Shown here piece after piece: positions 7,768-14,218 of a DNA stretch of 14,218 bases. This DNA is from Candidatus Dadabacteria bacterium (lineage in GTDB: Bacteria; Desulfobacterota_D; UBA1144; Nemesobacterales; UBA2774), in the NCBI GenBank assembly GCA_030632765.1, contig DAOVUC010000013.1:1-14218 (forward strand). Direction: 5' to 3'. Made by a program: the position numbers and the translations under genes. A model generated the notes under the pieces. That model had not been told where the DNA came from. It searched no databases and saw only the letters and a program-made list of their open reading frames with translations. Position 1 is the stretch's first letter. Each line of letters opens with the position of its first letter.

Positions 7768-7775
7768 ACCTCCTT
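7768..7775 (-). promoter_or_regulatory. Strong ribosome binding site for the propeller lipoprotein
   Basis: AAGGAGGT on the minus strand sits 8 nt before GTG at 7759. It is the best Shine-Dalgarno match in the window and fixes the GTG as the start. Confidence 0.75.
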
Positions 7776-7911
7776 AAAGTCGGCTTTTGTCCCCTTTCTC
7801 GTAAACTTTTGAACTACTTAACCTTTGTTTAACTTCGTTTTATAGAAACTTTATCCAATTATTTAAGGATTCAAGTATTACCTACTATATAATAAATCTA
7901 CAATAACTTTT

Positions 7912-8080
7912 TGTTATAACTAAGGACATTTGGCACTTTTTATAATAGCATTTCATTGGGTGTTTTTCCATTTAAGGAGCAATGTTCAAGATCGTTGTAG
8001 TATTCATTCCATGTTCGAATCTTTCTCTGAAGATCTCGTGGATCTTTGAAAGTGTTCTTTTGATAGAACTTTTCCTCCAC
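7912..8080 (-). mobile_element. IS481-like insertion sequence remnant (transposase 3' end)
   Basis: On the minus strand, from about 8080 to the TAA at 7940-7942, the frame encodes the C-terminal end of a DDE/rve-type transposase: 'EEKFYQKNTFKDPRDL' then 'WNEYYNDLEHCSLNGKTP' and 'NEMLL'. The WxxYYN...LNGKTPxE pattern is typical of IS481-like integrase cores. Just beyond the stop, the + strand reads TGTTATAACTAAGGACATTT from 7912, which looks like a terminal inverted repeat with a TGT tip. The rest of the transposase is missing. The element is cut at about 8080, where a LysM-protein remnant on the opposite strand begins. It is a different family from the IS3 remnant near 4.3 kb. Confidence 0.7.
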
Positions 8081-8451
8081 CGGTTGGGTCTCCAATCCCG
8101 ACTGGACCAGTTGTAGATTGTGGAAAACTTTTTGCTGAAGATGGCAACGTTTACTTACTAATAGAAAACCTGAGTGGATATAGCATCTCAGATGGAACAT
8201 TCATTACAGTAACCACTTCTGTTAAAGAGGAGAGAACTTCCCCGTCTGAAAATATCCGACAAGAAACCCCTGGTATCTATATAGTAAAAAACGGAGACAC
8301 TTTAGGACATATCGCACTAAAGCTCGATGTTTCCCTTGCAAACCTTAGTAAAATAAACGAGCCCCCCCGGCTATTCTCACTAAGTGGTTTCATCGTAGAA
8401 AACACATGCCATAGAAATGAAGTGGGCCATGACATAAGTAGAAACGAGTGA
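8080..8451 (+). pseudogene. LysM-domain protein fragment, 5'-truncated by the IS remnant
   Basis: A + strand frame, open from 8050 and protein-like from about 8080, has no plausible start codon. It reads 'PVGSPIPTGPVVDCGKLFAE' and on through 'DGNVYLLIENLSGYSISDG', a small beta-rich module that I cannot assign. A clear LysM motif follows at about 8275-8360, 'YIVKNGDTLGHIALKLDV' ending in 'LSKIN'. LysM modules bind peptidoglycan or other GlcNAc polymers, usually in periplasmic or surface proteins. After 'LSKIN' the expected LysM ending (a Pro-Gly-Gln-type turn) is not found. A run of seven C there (8361-8370) could hide a frameshift. The frame stops with TGA at 8449-8451. The 5' end is lost at the junction with the IS481-like remnant, so this is probably a broken gene. 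Confidence 0.65.
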
Positions 8452-8716
8452 TCCGGTTGCATGCCCAGGCTGACCCTCAAGAGAACTAATCAGGGAATGG
8501 ACACTGACCGCCCTTCATCTCTACCCTAAACCATGTTCAGGGAAGGCTACGTGAGGATATGGTCTTTATGGGCATAACTGTGACAAGAAATTCCGGGAAA
8601 AGAATCTTTACTTCTAAAGGTAAGTATGCAAAATATTTCTGATAACCTATGAGCAAAAGCAACCTAAATTTATGCAGCAGGTTTAAAAGGAGTAAGTTTT
8701 ATTTAAACTATAAGAA
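8452..8716. other. Intergenic region with no assigned feature
   Basis: No recognisable gene lies between the LysM remnant and the glutamate synthase-like gene. A 40-odd-codon frame ending 'RIFTSKGKYAKYF' with its TGA near 8643 is open on the + strand, but it resembles nothing I know. AAGGAG occurs near 8687-8692, about 24 nt before the ATG at 8717, which is too far for a normal ribosome binding site; an in-frame TAA at 8711 rules out an earlier start. The promoter of the downstream gene is probably here, but no convincing -35/-10 pair was found. Confidence 0.35.
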
Positions 8717-10435
8717 ATGGGATATAAAGAATCTTCAGAAAGCAGGCGATATTTAGAGAAGCTAAAGAGATTGGGAAAAGAACAGTGCCTGATCCCGTAT
8801 ACGTATAATCCTCCTTTGGAACGGGTTATGGATATATCCTCTATTGTCTTAATAGTTGCCGCTATAGCTTCAGGAATTTACTTTAAGAGTTGGCTCTACT
8901 TCTTTTTACTGGTCGCTATTGCGGTTCTGATCTTTACACTTAGAGAGCTTTTTGTACAGGACGATAAAACTCTTATTAGAATCTATGGACCGCTGGGCAG
9001 GATCAGATATTTGTTTGAGGATGCTTTTCGCGATAAGTACCTTCAGTATTTTAACGAATCGAATACAAACGGGAGACCGATACCTAGAATAGTAAGGGAT
9101 TACATATATCAAAAGGCAAAAGCAATTAAGCCTATTGCCAGCTTTGGCACCGAGCTTGATGAGTTTGACCTTGAAAATACTGCGCAGTCTCATATTCTCC
9201 ATAGAAATTTCCCGGGCACGGTTAAGAAAGCGGGTTATGAAGTTATTATAGGAGAAAAAAGAGAGGGGGTAAGACCTTTTACTGTAAAGAGCTCTATAAA
9301 TGTATCAGCTATGAGTTATGGATCGATTAACTGGAAAGCCGCCGAATGCATAAGCATTGGGGCAAAGGACGTAGCGTACGTCAATACAGGTGAAGGCGGC
9401 TACGGCCCTCACGGAGTCGCGGGAAATGATACGGTTTTTCAAATTGGGACGGGTAAATTCGGCGTTGGGAAACAAGGGGTTCTAAATGACGGTACCCCAG
9501 TGCGGTTTTTAGATGAAGCTCACCTTACGGATTTAGTCCGAGACAATGACAACATAAGAATGATTCAGATTAAGATTTCACAGGGTGCTAAACCCGGACT
9601 AGGAGGAGTGCTCCCGGGAATAAAAGTTACCCCTGAGATTGCCGCGGTTAGAAAAGTAGAGCCCGGAAGAACTATAATAAGTCCTCAGCAGCATGCTGAA
9701 TTTATTGCCGGTACTCCTAAGGAATCAGTACTTAAAATGCTCGAATTTATAAAAAGGGTTAGGAAGCTAACAGAGCTTCCGGTGGGGATAAAACTATGCG
9801 TGGGGAGACTTGATGAAATCGATCTATTTATAGAAGCGATGAAGGAAACGAGAGAAGGCCCCGATGCGATACAAATTGACGGTTCAGACGGGGGGACGGG
9901 GGCAGGTGAGAATATTTTTATGAACTATGTTGGTTTTGGAAGCTCGTTTGAAACCATCGCTTATCTGGATAAAAAACTTAAAGAGGCAGGAATAAGAGAT
10001 AACGTAACTATAAGCGGCTCGGGAAAACTCTTTACCCCTGCTCATGCCGCATTAGCCTTCGCGGTTGGATCTGACATTATTGAGACCGCAAGGGGTGTAA
10101 TGTTATCACTTGGTTGCATACAATCACTTCAGTGTCATACAAACCAATGCCCGACAGGTATTACGACTAATAGCAAATGGCGTATGCACGGTATTGATAT
10201 TCCGGAGAAATCAACCAGGGTTCACCATTACCTTGAGGGATTTCATGAGGATATGCTCCATTTGACTGAAATTCTGGGACATTCGGATCCTCGCGATATT
10301 ACTCCTCATGATATAAGGATAATCAGCCACAAGAATAAATTCGTCAGATATTTTGATGAAGACCCATTTGGCGTATATATGCCTCATCCAAATGACCTTG
10401 AAGATTCTATTCACGATGATCTTCATAAGGTTTGA
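8717..10435 (+). CDS. FMN-binding glutamate synthase family protein, membrane-anchored, no glutaminase domain
   Basis: This 572-residue protein matches the FMN/synthase domain of glutamate synthase (COG0069, YerD-like). Two hydrophobic helices at about residues 40-56 and 58-76 anchor it in the membrane; they are followed by 'YGPLGRIRYLFEDAFRDKYL'. The catalytic barrel shows 'SAMSYGSINWKA', 'NTGEGGYGPHG', 'QIKISQGAKPGLGG', 'SPQQHAEF', 'KLCVGR', 'IDGSDGGTGAGE' and 'SGKLFTPAHAALAFAVGSD'. Cysteines C467, C473 and C478 (C-x5-C-x4-C) form the family's 3Fe-4S cluster motif. The amidotransferase domain with the N-terminal catalytic Cys of GltB is absent, and no small GltD subunit is encoded nearby. 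Glutamine-dependent GOGAT activity is therefore not assured; ammonia or another substrate may be used. No ribosome binding site is close to the ATG. It sits alone inside the segment bounded by the tRNA-Lys repeats. Confidence 0.88.
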   Translation: MGYKESSESRRYLEKLKRLGKEQCLIPYTYNPPLERVMDISSIVLIVAAIASGIYFKSWLYFFLLVAIAVLIFTLRELFVQDDKTLIRIYGPLGRIRYLFEDAFRDKYLQYFNESNTNGRPIPRIVRDYIYQKAKAIKPIASFGTELDEFDLENTAQSHILHRNFPGTVKKAGYEVIIGEKREGVRPFTVKSSINVSAMSYGSINWKAAECISIGAKDVAYVNTGEGGYGPHGVAGNDTVFQIGTGKFGVGKQGVLNDGTPVRFLDEAHLTDLVRDNDNIRMIQIKISQGAKPGLGGVLPGIKVTPEIAAVRKVEPGRTIISPQQHAEFIAGTPKESVLKMLEFIKRVRKLTELPVGIKLCVGRLDEIDLFIEAMKETREGPDAIQIDGSDGGTGAGENIFMNYVGFGSSFETIAYLDKKLKEAGIRDNVTISGSGKLFTPAHAALAFAVGSDIIETARGVMLSLGCIQSLQCHTNQCPTGITTNSKWRMHGIDIPEKSTRVHHYLEGFHEDMLHLTEILGHSDPRDITPHDIRIISHKNKFVRYFDEDPFGVYMPHPNDLEDSIHDDLHKV

Positions 10436-10517
10436 AAAGCTGATTCTCATACCGAAATTTAATTTAGGCATTTCGTTTTAAACACACACGCAAGGGCTAC
10501 GAAAGGGTAACGGGCAG

Positions 10518-10558
10518 GATTAAGAGTTGTCTGCTCTACCTAGCTGAGCTAACAGCTC
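10518..10558 (-). pseudogene. Partial tRNA-Lys copy (5' half), possible attachment-site scar
   Basis: These 41 nt match the first 41 nt of the intact tRNA-Lys gene (4949-4909) in the same orientation, with 3 mismatches. The copy covers the 5' acceptor strand (GAGCTGT instead of GGGCTGT), the whole D arm and the anticodon loop. After the loop the similarity ends; the 3' half of the anticodon stem no longer pairs and no T arm or acceptor 3' strand follows, so it cannot be a working tRNA. Such half copies usually form when an element integrates in a tRNA gene. Confidence 0.8.
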
Positions 10559-10719
10559 AAAATTCCTGTAAAGAAATGGATTATTACAAATATCCTGCCC
10601 CCAAAATCAATATAAGATTAACAGAGCAAATATAATTGCCTGTGAACTTAATATATTTTGCAAGAATTATATCCGGACAGAAATTAATACTGAAAGTTAG
10701 AAATCTTCCGCTATACTTA

Positions 10720-10761
10720 TTGATAGATAGACAAACATGGTTGATAGGTAGACAAATCTGG
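10720..10761 (+). repeat. 21-bp tandem duplication, two units
   Basis: TTGATAGATAGACAAACATGG (10720-10740) is followed directly by a second copy at 10741-10761 that differs at three positions. It is not within a gene, and no function is evident. Confidence 0.8.
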
Positions 10762-11014
10762 GTCCGGGGGTCTCTCCATACCTCTTAAATCAAACCCTCT
10801 CATTTAAAAGAAACCCTCCTTTAAAGAGATAAAATGGGTACGATTTAGCCCCCCGGGCTCATTAATTCTCCATTATACACCAATCCATTTTCAAATTACA
10901 AGAGGGTATGTCCGCAAAGAAATGGGACATATTTCTAGAACAAAGATGATGGTTAAGGAACCAATCCACCATTTAAAACAATTATAGGATTGAGAAAACA
11001 GCCCCAACGGAATA

Positions 11015-11070
11015 TCAACTCTCATCCTCAGGTTTAACAATTGCACGGATTTTAGATGCTAAGTTAAACC
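11015..11070 (-). pseudogene. Decayed duplicate of the 3' end of the M16 protease gene
   Basis: On the minus strand, just downstream of the protease stop codon, a short frame reads 'IRAIVKPEDES' and ends with TGA at 11015-11017. The protease itself ends 'IAIVKPEDES' with TAA at 11071-11073. At the DNA level about 31 nt match with few changes (11015-11045 against 11071-11101), while the rest has diverged. This looks like the tail of a lost tandem paralogue or a partial duplication. An 8-bp inverted repeat, GGTTTAAC (11031-11038) and GTTAAACC (11063-11070), lies within it; no T-run follows. Confidence 0.65.
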
Positions 11071-13935
11071 TTAACTCTCATCCTCAGGCTTAACTATGGC
11101 AATAGTGTATTTATCTAGGTCGATATACCTTCTGGCAGCTTCAATAACATCTTCTTTTGTAACCGCGTAAATCTTCTCGGGATAGGCATTGTATTCTTCC
11201 CAGCCTATACCGTATAGTTCATCAAACGTAATTTTAGCGGCCTGGGAGGAGTTTTGCTGAAGCCCTATTTCAAAATTTCCGACAAGATAGTTCTGGGCGC
11301 GTTCTATTTCCTCATCCGTTACACCGTCTTTTAGTAGCAACTCAAGCTGCTCTTTCATACCCTGTATAGCCTCTTCTTCTTTCTGAGGCGCCGTGCCAAT
11401 ATAAACCCCTAGAAATCCTGGCTCAAGCCCGGGTGTATAGAAAGAGGTCACAGTGTAGGCAAGGCTTTTTTTATCTCTGAGTTCAAGAAATAGCCTGCCG
11501 CCCATACCCGACATTATAGTATTTAATACTTCTATAGGGTAATGATCTTCATCATCAATTTTGGGGCCCTGGAACCCAAGCAGTATGTGTGTCTGAGCTT
11601 TATCCTGCTTTTTATCTACTCTTTCTCTTATTTCTTGAGGTGGAGCATCCGCATTGATAACGGGATTTGCTGTATTCCCTTTTTTCATTCCTCCAAAATC
11701 TTTTTTAATAGTCTCGAGCACTTCATCTCTATTCACATTGCCCACAACTGTGATTACCATGTTCTCGGGACGGGCGTATTTTTCATAGAACTCTCTCAAA
11801 CCCTTACTATCAGCCGCACTAACCGTATCAACGGTACCCAGAGGATCTAGTTTGTAAGGATGCTCAGTGTAAAGAGTGTCCAGAAAAAGATTTACAGTAG
11901 TTCTTAAGAGGTTATCCCCCTGTCTGTTAATATCCGCAAGTATTTCACGCCTCGCTCGTTCCACTTCTTTTGCGTCAAAGGCGGGGTTAATAAGCACATC
12001 CGCAAATATATCCATTGCCGGCACAAAATTTTTGCTAAGAGACTCAACAGTTACACCAAAGCTGTTTCTACCGGAATAACCATCAACCTCCCCTGCTATG
12101 GATTCTATTTCCTGGGCTATTTGAAGAGCGCTTCTCGAATCAGTTCCCCTTGTAAGCATGCGGGATACGAAATTTGAAACACCGTTCGTGGAGGAATCCT
12201 CGTACCTTACTCCGCCTAAAAACGCCGCTCTAGCTGAAAATAATGGGACCGAATCGTTTTTCTTTATAAGAACTGTAATACCATTATCCAATACATATTT
12301 TTGCACTTCACCCAAGGCGTCGCCCTCAGATTTATTCTGGGGTCTTTCGCTAACCTCCACAACAGAATCAGGAGCTTTAGTCTCTGCAATTAAATCTTTT
12401 TCAACAAGAACTTCCCCAGAGTCGTTTCCACTCATGTTTTTTTGAATATCTTTTGAAGCGCCTTCTGCAATAGTTTTAATTTCCTCTTCTTTAATGGTGA
12501 TACTATCGGTAGGGAGCAGAAAACCCGCAGTCAAATTCTCATCATTAAAATATGTCTGAGCAGCAAGCATTATGTCCTCAGGCGTCACCTTTGACACCTT
12601 GTCTAAATATTCCTCTTCATATCTAAAATCATCCGTCTCTACTTCAAAAAACCCGAGCTTCTGCGCCTGTCCCTGCATTGTTTCTTTTGTATATATTGCA
12701 TCACTCTCGAGATTAACCTTAACCCTTTGAATCTCCTCATCACTCACAGGTTCGTACTTGAGACGATTTATTTCTTTTACAATTTCTGAAAGCGCCTCTT
12801 TTGATTTAGCGGGATCAATACTTCCCCCAACGGCAAATATTCCTTCGTACTTAGGGGTGAATGCATAGGCGTAAATATTGTTTACAAGCGCCTTCTCTTC
12901 TTTAATATTCTGGAAAAGCCTCGAGCTATCCCCACCGCCAAGAATATTAGACAACACGTCCATCACCGGTGTGTCTTCATGCTTTGCGTTGGGTACATGA
13001 TAAGCAAGTGAGAAATATCCTTCCTGAAGCGGTTTATCAATCACATAGGTCCTCATACCCCCTTGTGCGGGCTCATCATTTATATCGCACACAGGAAGCT
13101 CCCTTGAAGGATATTGCCCGTACAGTTCTTCAATCTTGGGAATAACTTCCACAGTGTCAAAATCTCCTACTACTACGAGCACCATGTTATTTGGCGTATA
13201 CCACTTTTTATAGAAGTCAGTTATACCTTCGCGAGTGAAACTTCTCACGCTCTCTTCAGAACCTATTACAGGTCTTCCATATGGATGTGCAGTAAATGTA
13301 GTGGCGAACATCTTCTCACTAAGGTTTCTAGATGGTGAATCTTTGCCCCGCCTTATCTCCTCAACTACAACTTCAAGCTCTTTGTTAAGCTCCTCAGGGT
13401 CAAAAGTAGAATTCTGCATCGCGTCAGAAAGCACATCAAGCGCAGTGTCTAAAAACCGGCTGGCAATAACAACATAATAGACCGTTTCATCAAAAGAAGT
13501 AAACGCATTAATATCCCCTCCGCTACTCTCTATCACCTTTGCAATCTCGCCTACTTCCCTTTTCTCCGTACCCTTAAAAAGCATATGCTCATGAACATGG
13601 GCAAGTCCGTATTCCCCCTGAATTTCACAGGCACTGCCCGTCTTTACCCATACATTTACCGCAACTACGGGGGAGGAGTGATTTTCCTCAAGAATTACAG
13701 TCAAACCATTATCAAGCTGGTATTTTATTATCTCCTCAGCTGAAGCTGAGCTAGATCCATTAGTCGTTTTCATAGCATCTACCTTTTGATCATCCATTGT
13801 ACTCTCCTCTCGATTACAAGAAACTATCATTATACCCAAGATAAAAATCAGTAATAACGGGGCAATATAATTTGTCTTAAATTTGGTGTTTTTGTTACTC
13901 CGGGAAGTTCCCGATGACAATTTGAAAAAATTCAT
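11071..13935 (-). CDS. M16 family zinc metalloprotease, two-domain lipoprotein
   Basis: The protein has 954 residues from ATG at 13935, preceded by AAGGG with an 8-nt spacer. A basic N-region and a hydrophobic stretch end in lipobox 'IVSC' (Cys40), so it is a predicted lipoprotein of the cell envelope. The first M16 unit (about residues 65-500) has the inverted zinc motif HVHEH (H113, E116, H117). The third ligand is expected about 76 residues later, where 'VVVEEIRRG' supplies Glu (about E193). The second M16 unit (about 545-954) begins 'YVLDNGITVLIKKNDSVP' and lacks HxxEH ('GVSNFVSRML' stands in its place). It keeps the 'LELRDKKSLAYTV' segment, whose Arg and Tyr contribute to substrate binding in partner subunits. 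One active and one inactive half in a single chain fits a closed clamshell that degrades peptides in the periplasm. An acidic linker (about 500-545) joins the halves. No obvious operon partner is in the window. Confidence 0.93.
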   Translation of the reverse strand: MNFFKLSSGTSRSNKNTKFKTNYIAPLLLIFILGIMIVSCNREESTMDDQKVDAMKTTNGSSSASAEEIIKYQLDNGLTVILEENHSSPVVAVNVWVKTGSACEIQGEYGLAHVHEHMLFKGTEKREVGEIAKVIESSGGDINAFTSFDETVYYVVIASRFLDTALDVLSDAMQNSTFDPEELNKELEVVVEEIRRGKDSPSRNLSEKMFATTFTAHPYGRPVIGSEESVRSFTREGITDFYKKWYTPNNMVLVVVGDFDTVEVIPKIEELYGQYPSRELPVCDINDEPAQGGMRTYVIDKPLQEGYFSLAYHVPNAKHEDTPVMDVLSNILGGGDSSRLFQNIKEEKALVNNIYAYAFTPKYEGIFAVGGSIDPAKSKEALSEIVKEINRLKYEPVSDEEIQRVKVNLESDAIYTKETMQGQAQKLGFFEVETDDFRYEEEYLDKVSKVTPEDIMLAAQTYFNDENLTAGFLLPTDSITIKEEEIKTIAEGASKDIQKNMSGNDSGEVLVEKDLIAETKAPDSVVEVSERPQNKSEGDALGEVQKYVLDNGITVLIKKNDSVPLFSARAAFLGGVRYEDSSTNGVSNFVSRMLTRGTDSRSALQIAQEIESIAGEVDGYSGRNSFGVTVESLSKNFVPAMDIFADVLINPAFDAKEVERARREILADINRQGDNLLRTTVNLFLDTLYTEHPYKLDPLGTVDTVSAADSKGLREFYEKYARPENMVITVVGNVNRDEVLETIKKDFGGMKKGNTANPVINADAPPQEIRERVDKKQDKAQTHILLGFQGPKIDDEDHYPIEVLNTIMSGMGGRLFLELRDKKSLAYTVTSFYTPGLEPGFLGVYIGTAPQKEEEAIQGMKEQLELLLKDGVTDEEIERAQNYLVGNFEIGLQQNSSQAAKITFDELYGIGWEEYNAYPEKIYAVTKEDVIEAARRYIDLDKYTIAIVKPEDES

Positions 13936-13943
13936 AAGTGCAG

Positions 13944-13948
13944 CCCTT
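13944..13948 (-). promoter_or_regulatory. Ribosome binding site of the M16 protease gene
   Basis: AAGGG on the minus strand lies 8 nt upstream of the ATG at 13935. AT-rich sequence just upstream (13949-13975) includes TATA-like hexamers that could serve as a -10 element, but no convincing -35 was found. Confidence 0.5.
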
Positions 13949-14108
13949 TATAATATATATTTTTATTATCTATACGTAATTATTCAGAAATCAGGTTCAG
14001 CAAAATAATCAGGTCTAATTTCTATCAAAGGATATAGTTTGACTTAAGCCTCAAAACATTTTTCACACTAAATACTATATCCGGGAGTTTTAAGAACACC
14101 ACTGTTTT

Positions 14109-14216
14109 TTAAGAATGTCTCTCAGGGTTCTCCGCTTCGTCCGCGAGTTTGGGCTTGCCCTTAAGTTGTTTTATGGCATAGATAACTAATCCGACAATAG
14201 CATAGAGATATACCAT
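14109..14216 (-). CDS. Possible small single-span membrane protein (35 aa)
   Basis: An ATG at 14216 opens 35 codons ending with TAA at 14109-14111. The product begins 'MVYLYAIVGLVIYAIKQLKG', a single hydrophobic helix followed by a basic stop-transfer turn, and ends with an acidic polar tail ('DEAENPERHS'). This is the layout of small inner-membrane proteins or of the C-terminal end of a larger one. The ATG lies 2 nt from the window edge, so no ribosome binding site can be checked and the gene may start further out. It resembles no family that I can name. It is on the same strand as the protease and 173 nt upstream of that gene's start. Confidence 0.45.
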   Translation of the reverse strand: MVYLYAIVGLVIYAIKQLKGKPKLADEAENPERHS

Positions 14217-14218
14217 GA

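Larger units (their letters stand above)
10436..11014. other. Non-coding region with a tRNA-Lys half copy and small repeats
   Basis: This 579-nt stretch between the glutamate synthase-like gene and the protease side holds no gene I can support. It contains the partial tRNA-Lys copy (10518-10558) and a 21-bp tandem duplication (10720-10761), each listed separately. The frame around 10905-10985 ('GYVRKEMGHISRTKMMVKEP') is open on the + strand but matches nothing I recognise. Confidence 0.5.

Noticed and set aside
8277..8480. Minus-strand open frame of 67 residues opposite the LysM remnant
   Set aside because: The plus strand carries a clear LysM motif here; the minus-strand product matches no family that I recognise.
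10847..10859. AGCCC-CCC-GGGCT hairpin
   Set aside because: The stem is only 5 bp with a 3-nt loop, and no T-run follows on either strand; it is too weak to call a terminator.

Overview
The window is a stretch of bacterial chromosome of moderately low GC content. It carries a conserved-looking gene set at each end and a scarred, transfer-prone middle. The organism cannot be named from this sequence. The two-domain M16 lipoprotein, the stand-alone FMN glutamate-synthase-like protein and the repeat-rich propeller lipoprotein suggest an environmental Gram-negative lineage, perhaps Desulfobacterota-like; that is inference only.

Left block (1-4159, all + strand): the C-terminal end of a TrkA-C/RCK_C protein (K+ channel or antiporter regulator), a tandem-domain universal stress protein, and a P2-type cation ATPase that starts at TTG. 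These form an ion-homeostasis and stress cluster that may be co-transcribed.

Middle block (about 4160-10560): an IS3-type transposase remnant; a tRNA-Leu(UAG)/tRNA-Lys(CUU) pair on the minus strand, squeezed between two decayed tyrosine-recombinase C-terminal fragments; a 731-residue predicted lipoprotein made of 12 NHL/SMP-30-like repeats plus a C-terminal Asp-rich domain; an IS481-like remnant fused to a LysM-protein remnant; and a membrane-anchored FMN glutamate synthase family protein. The first 41 nt of the tRNA-Lys gene reappear in the same orientation at 10518-10558 (38/41 identical). The two copies bound about 5.6 kb that carries an integrase remnant at one end, which fits an old tRNA-targeted insertion.

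Right block (10560-14218): a non-coding stretch with small duplications, including a decayed copy of the 3' end of the neighbouring protease gene; a 954-residue two-domain M16 zinc metalloprotease lipoprotein (minus); and, at the window edge, a possible 35-residue single-span membrane protein (minus).

I found no CRISPR array, defence island, toxin-antitoxin pair or clearly new multi-gene system. The most informative signals are the integration scars around the tRNAs and the propeller lipoprotein.
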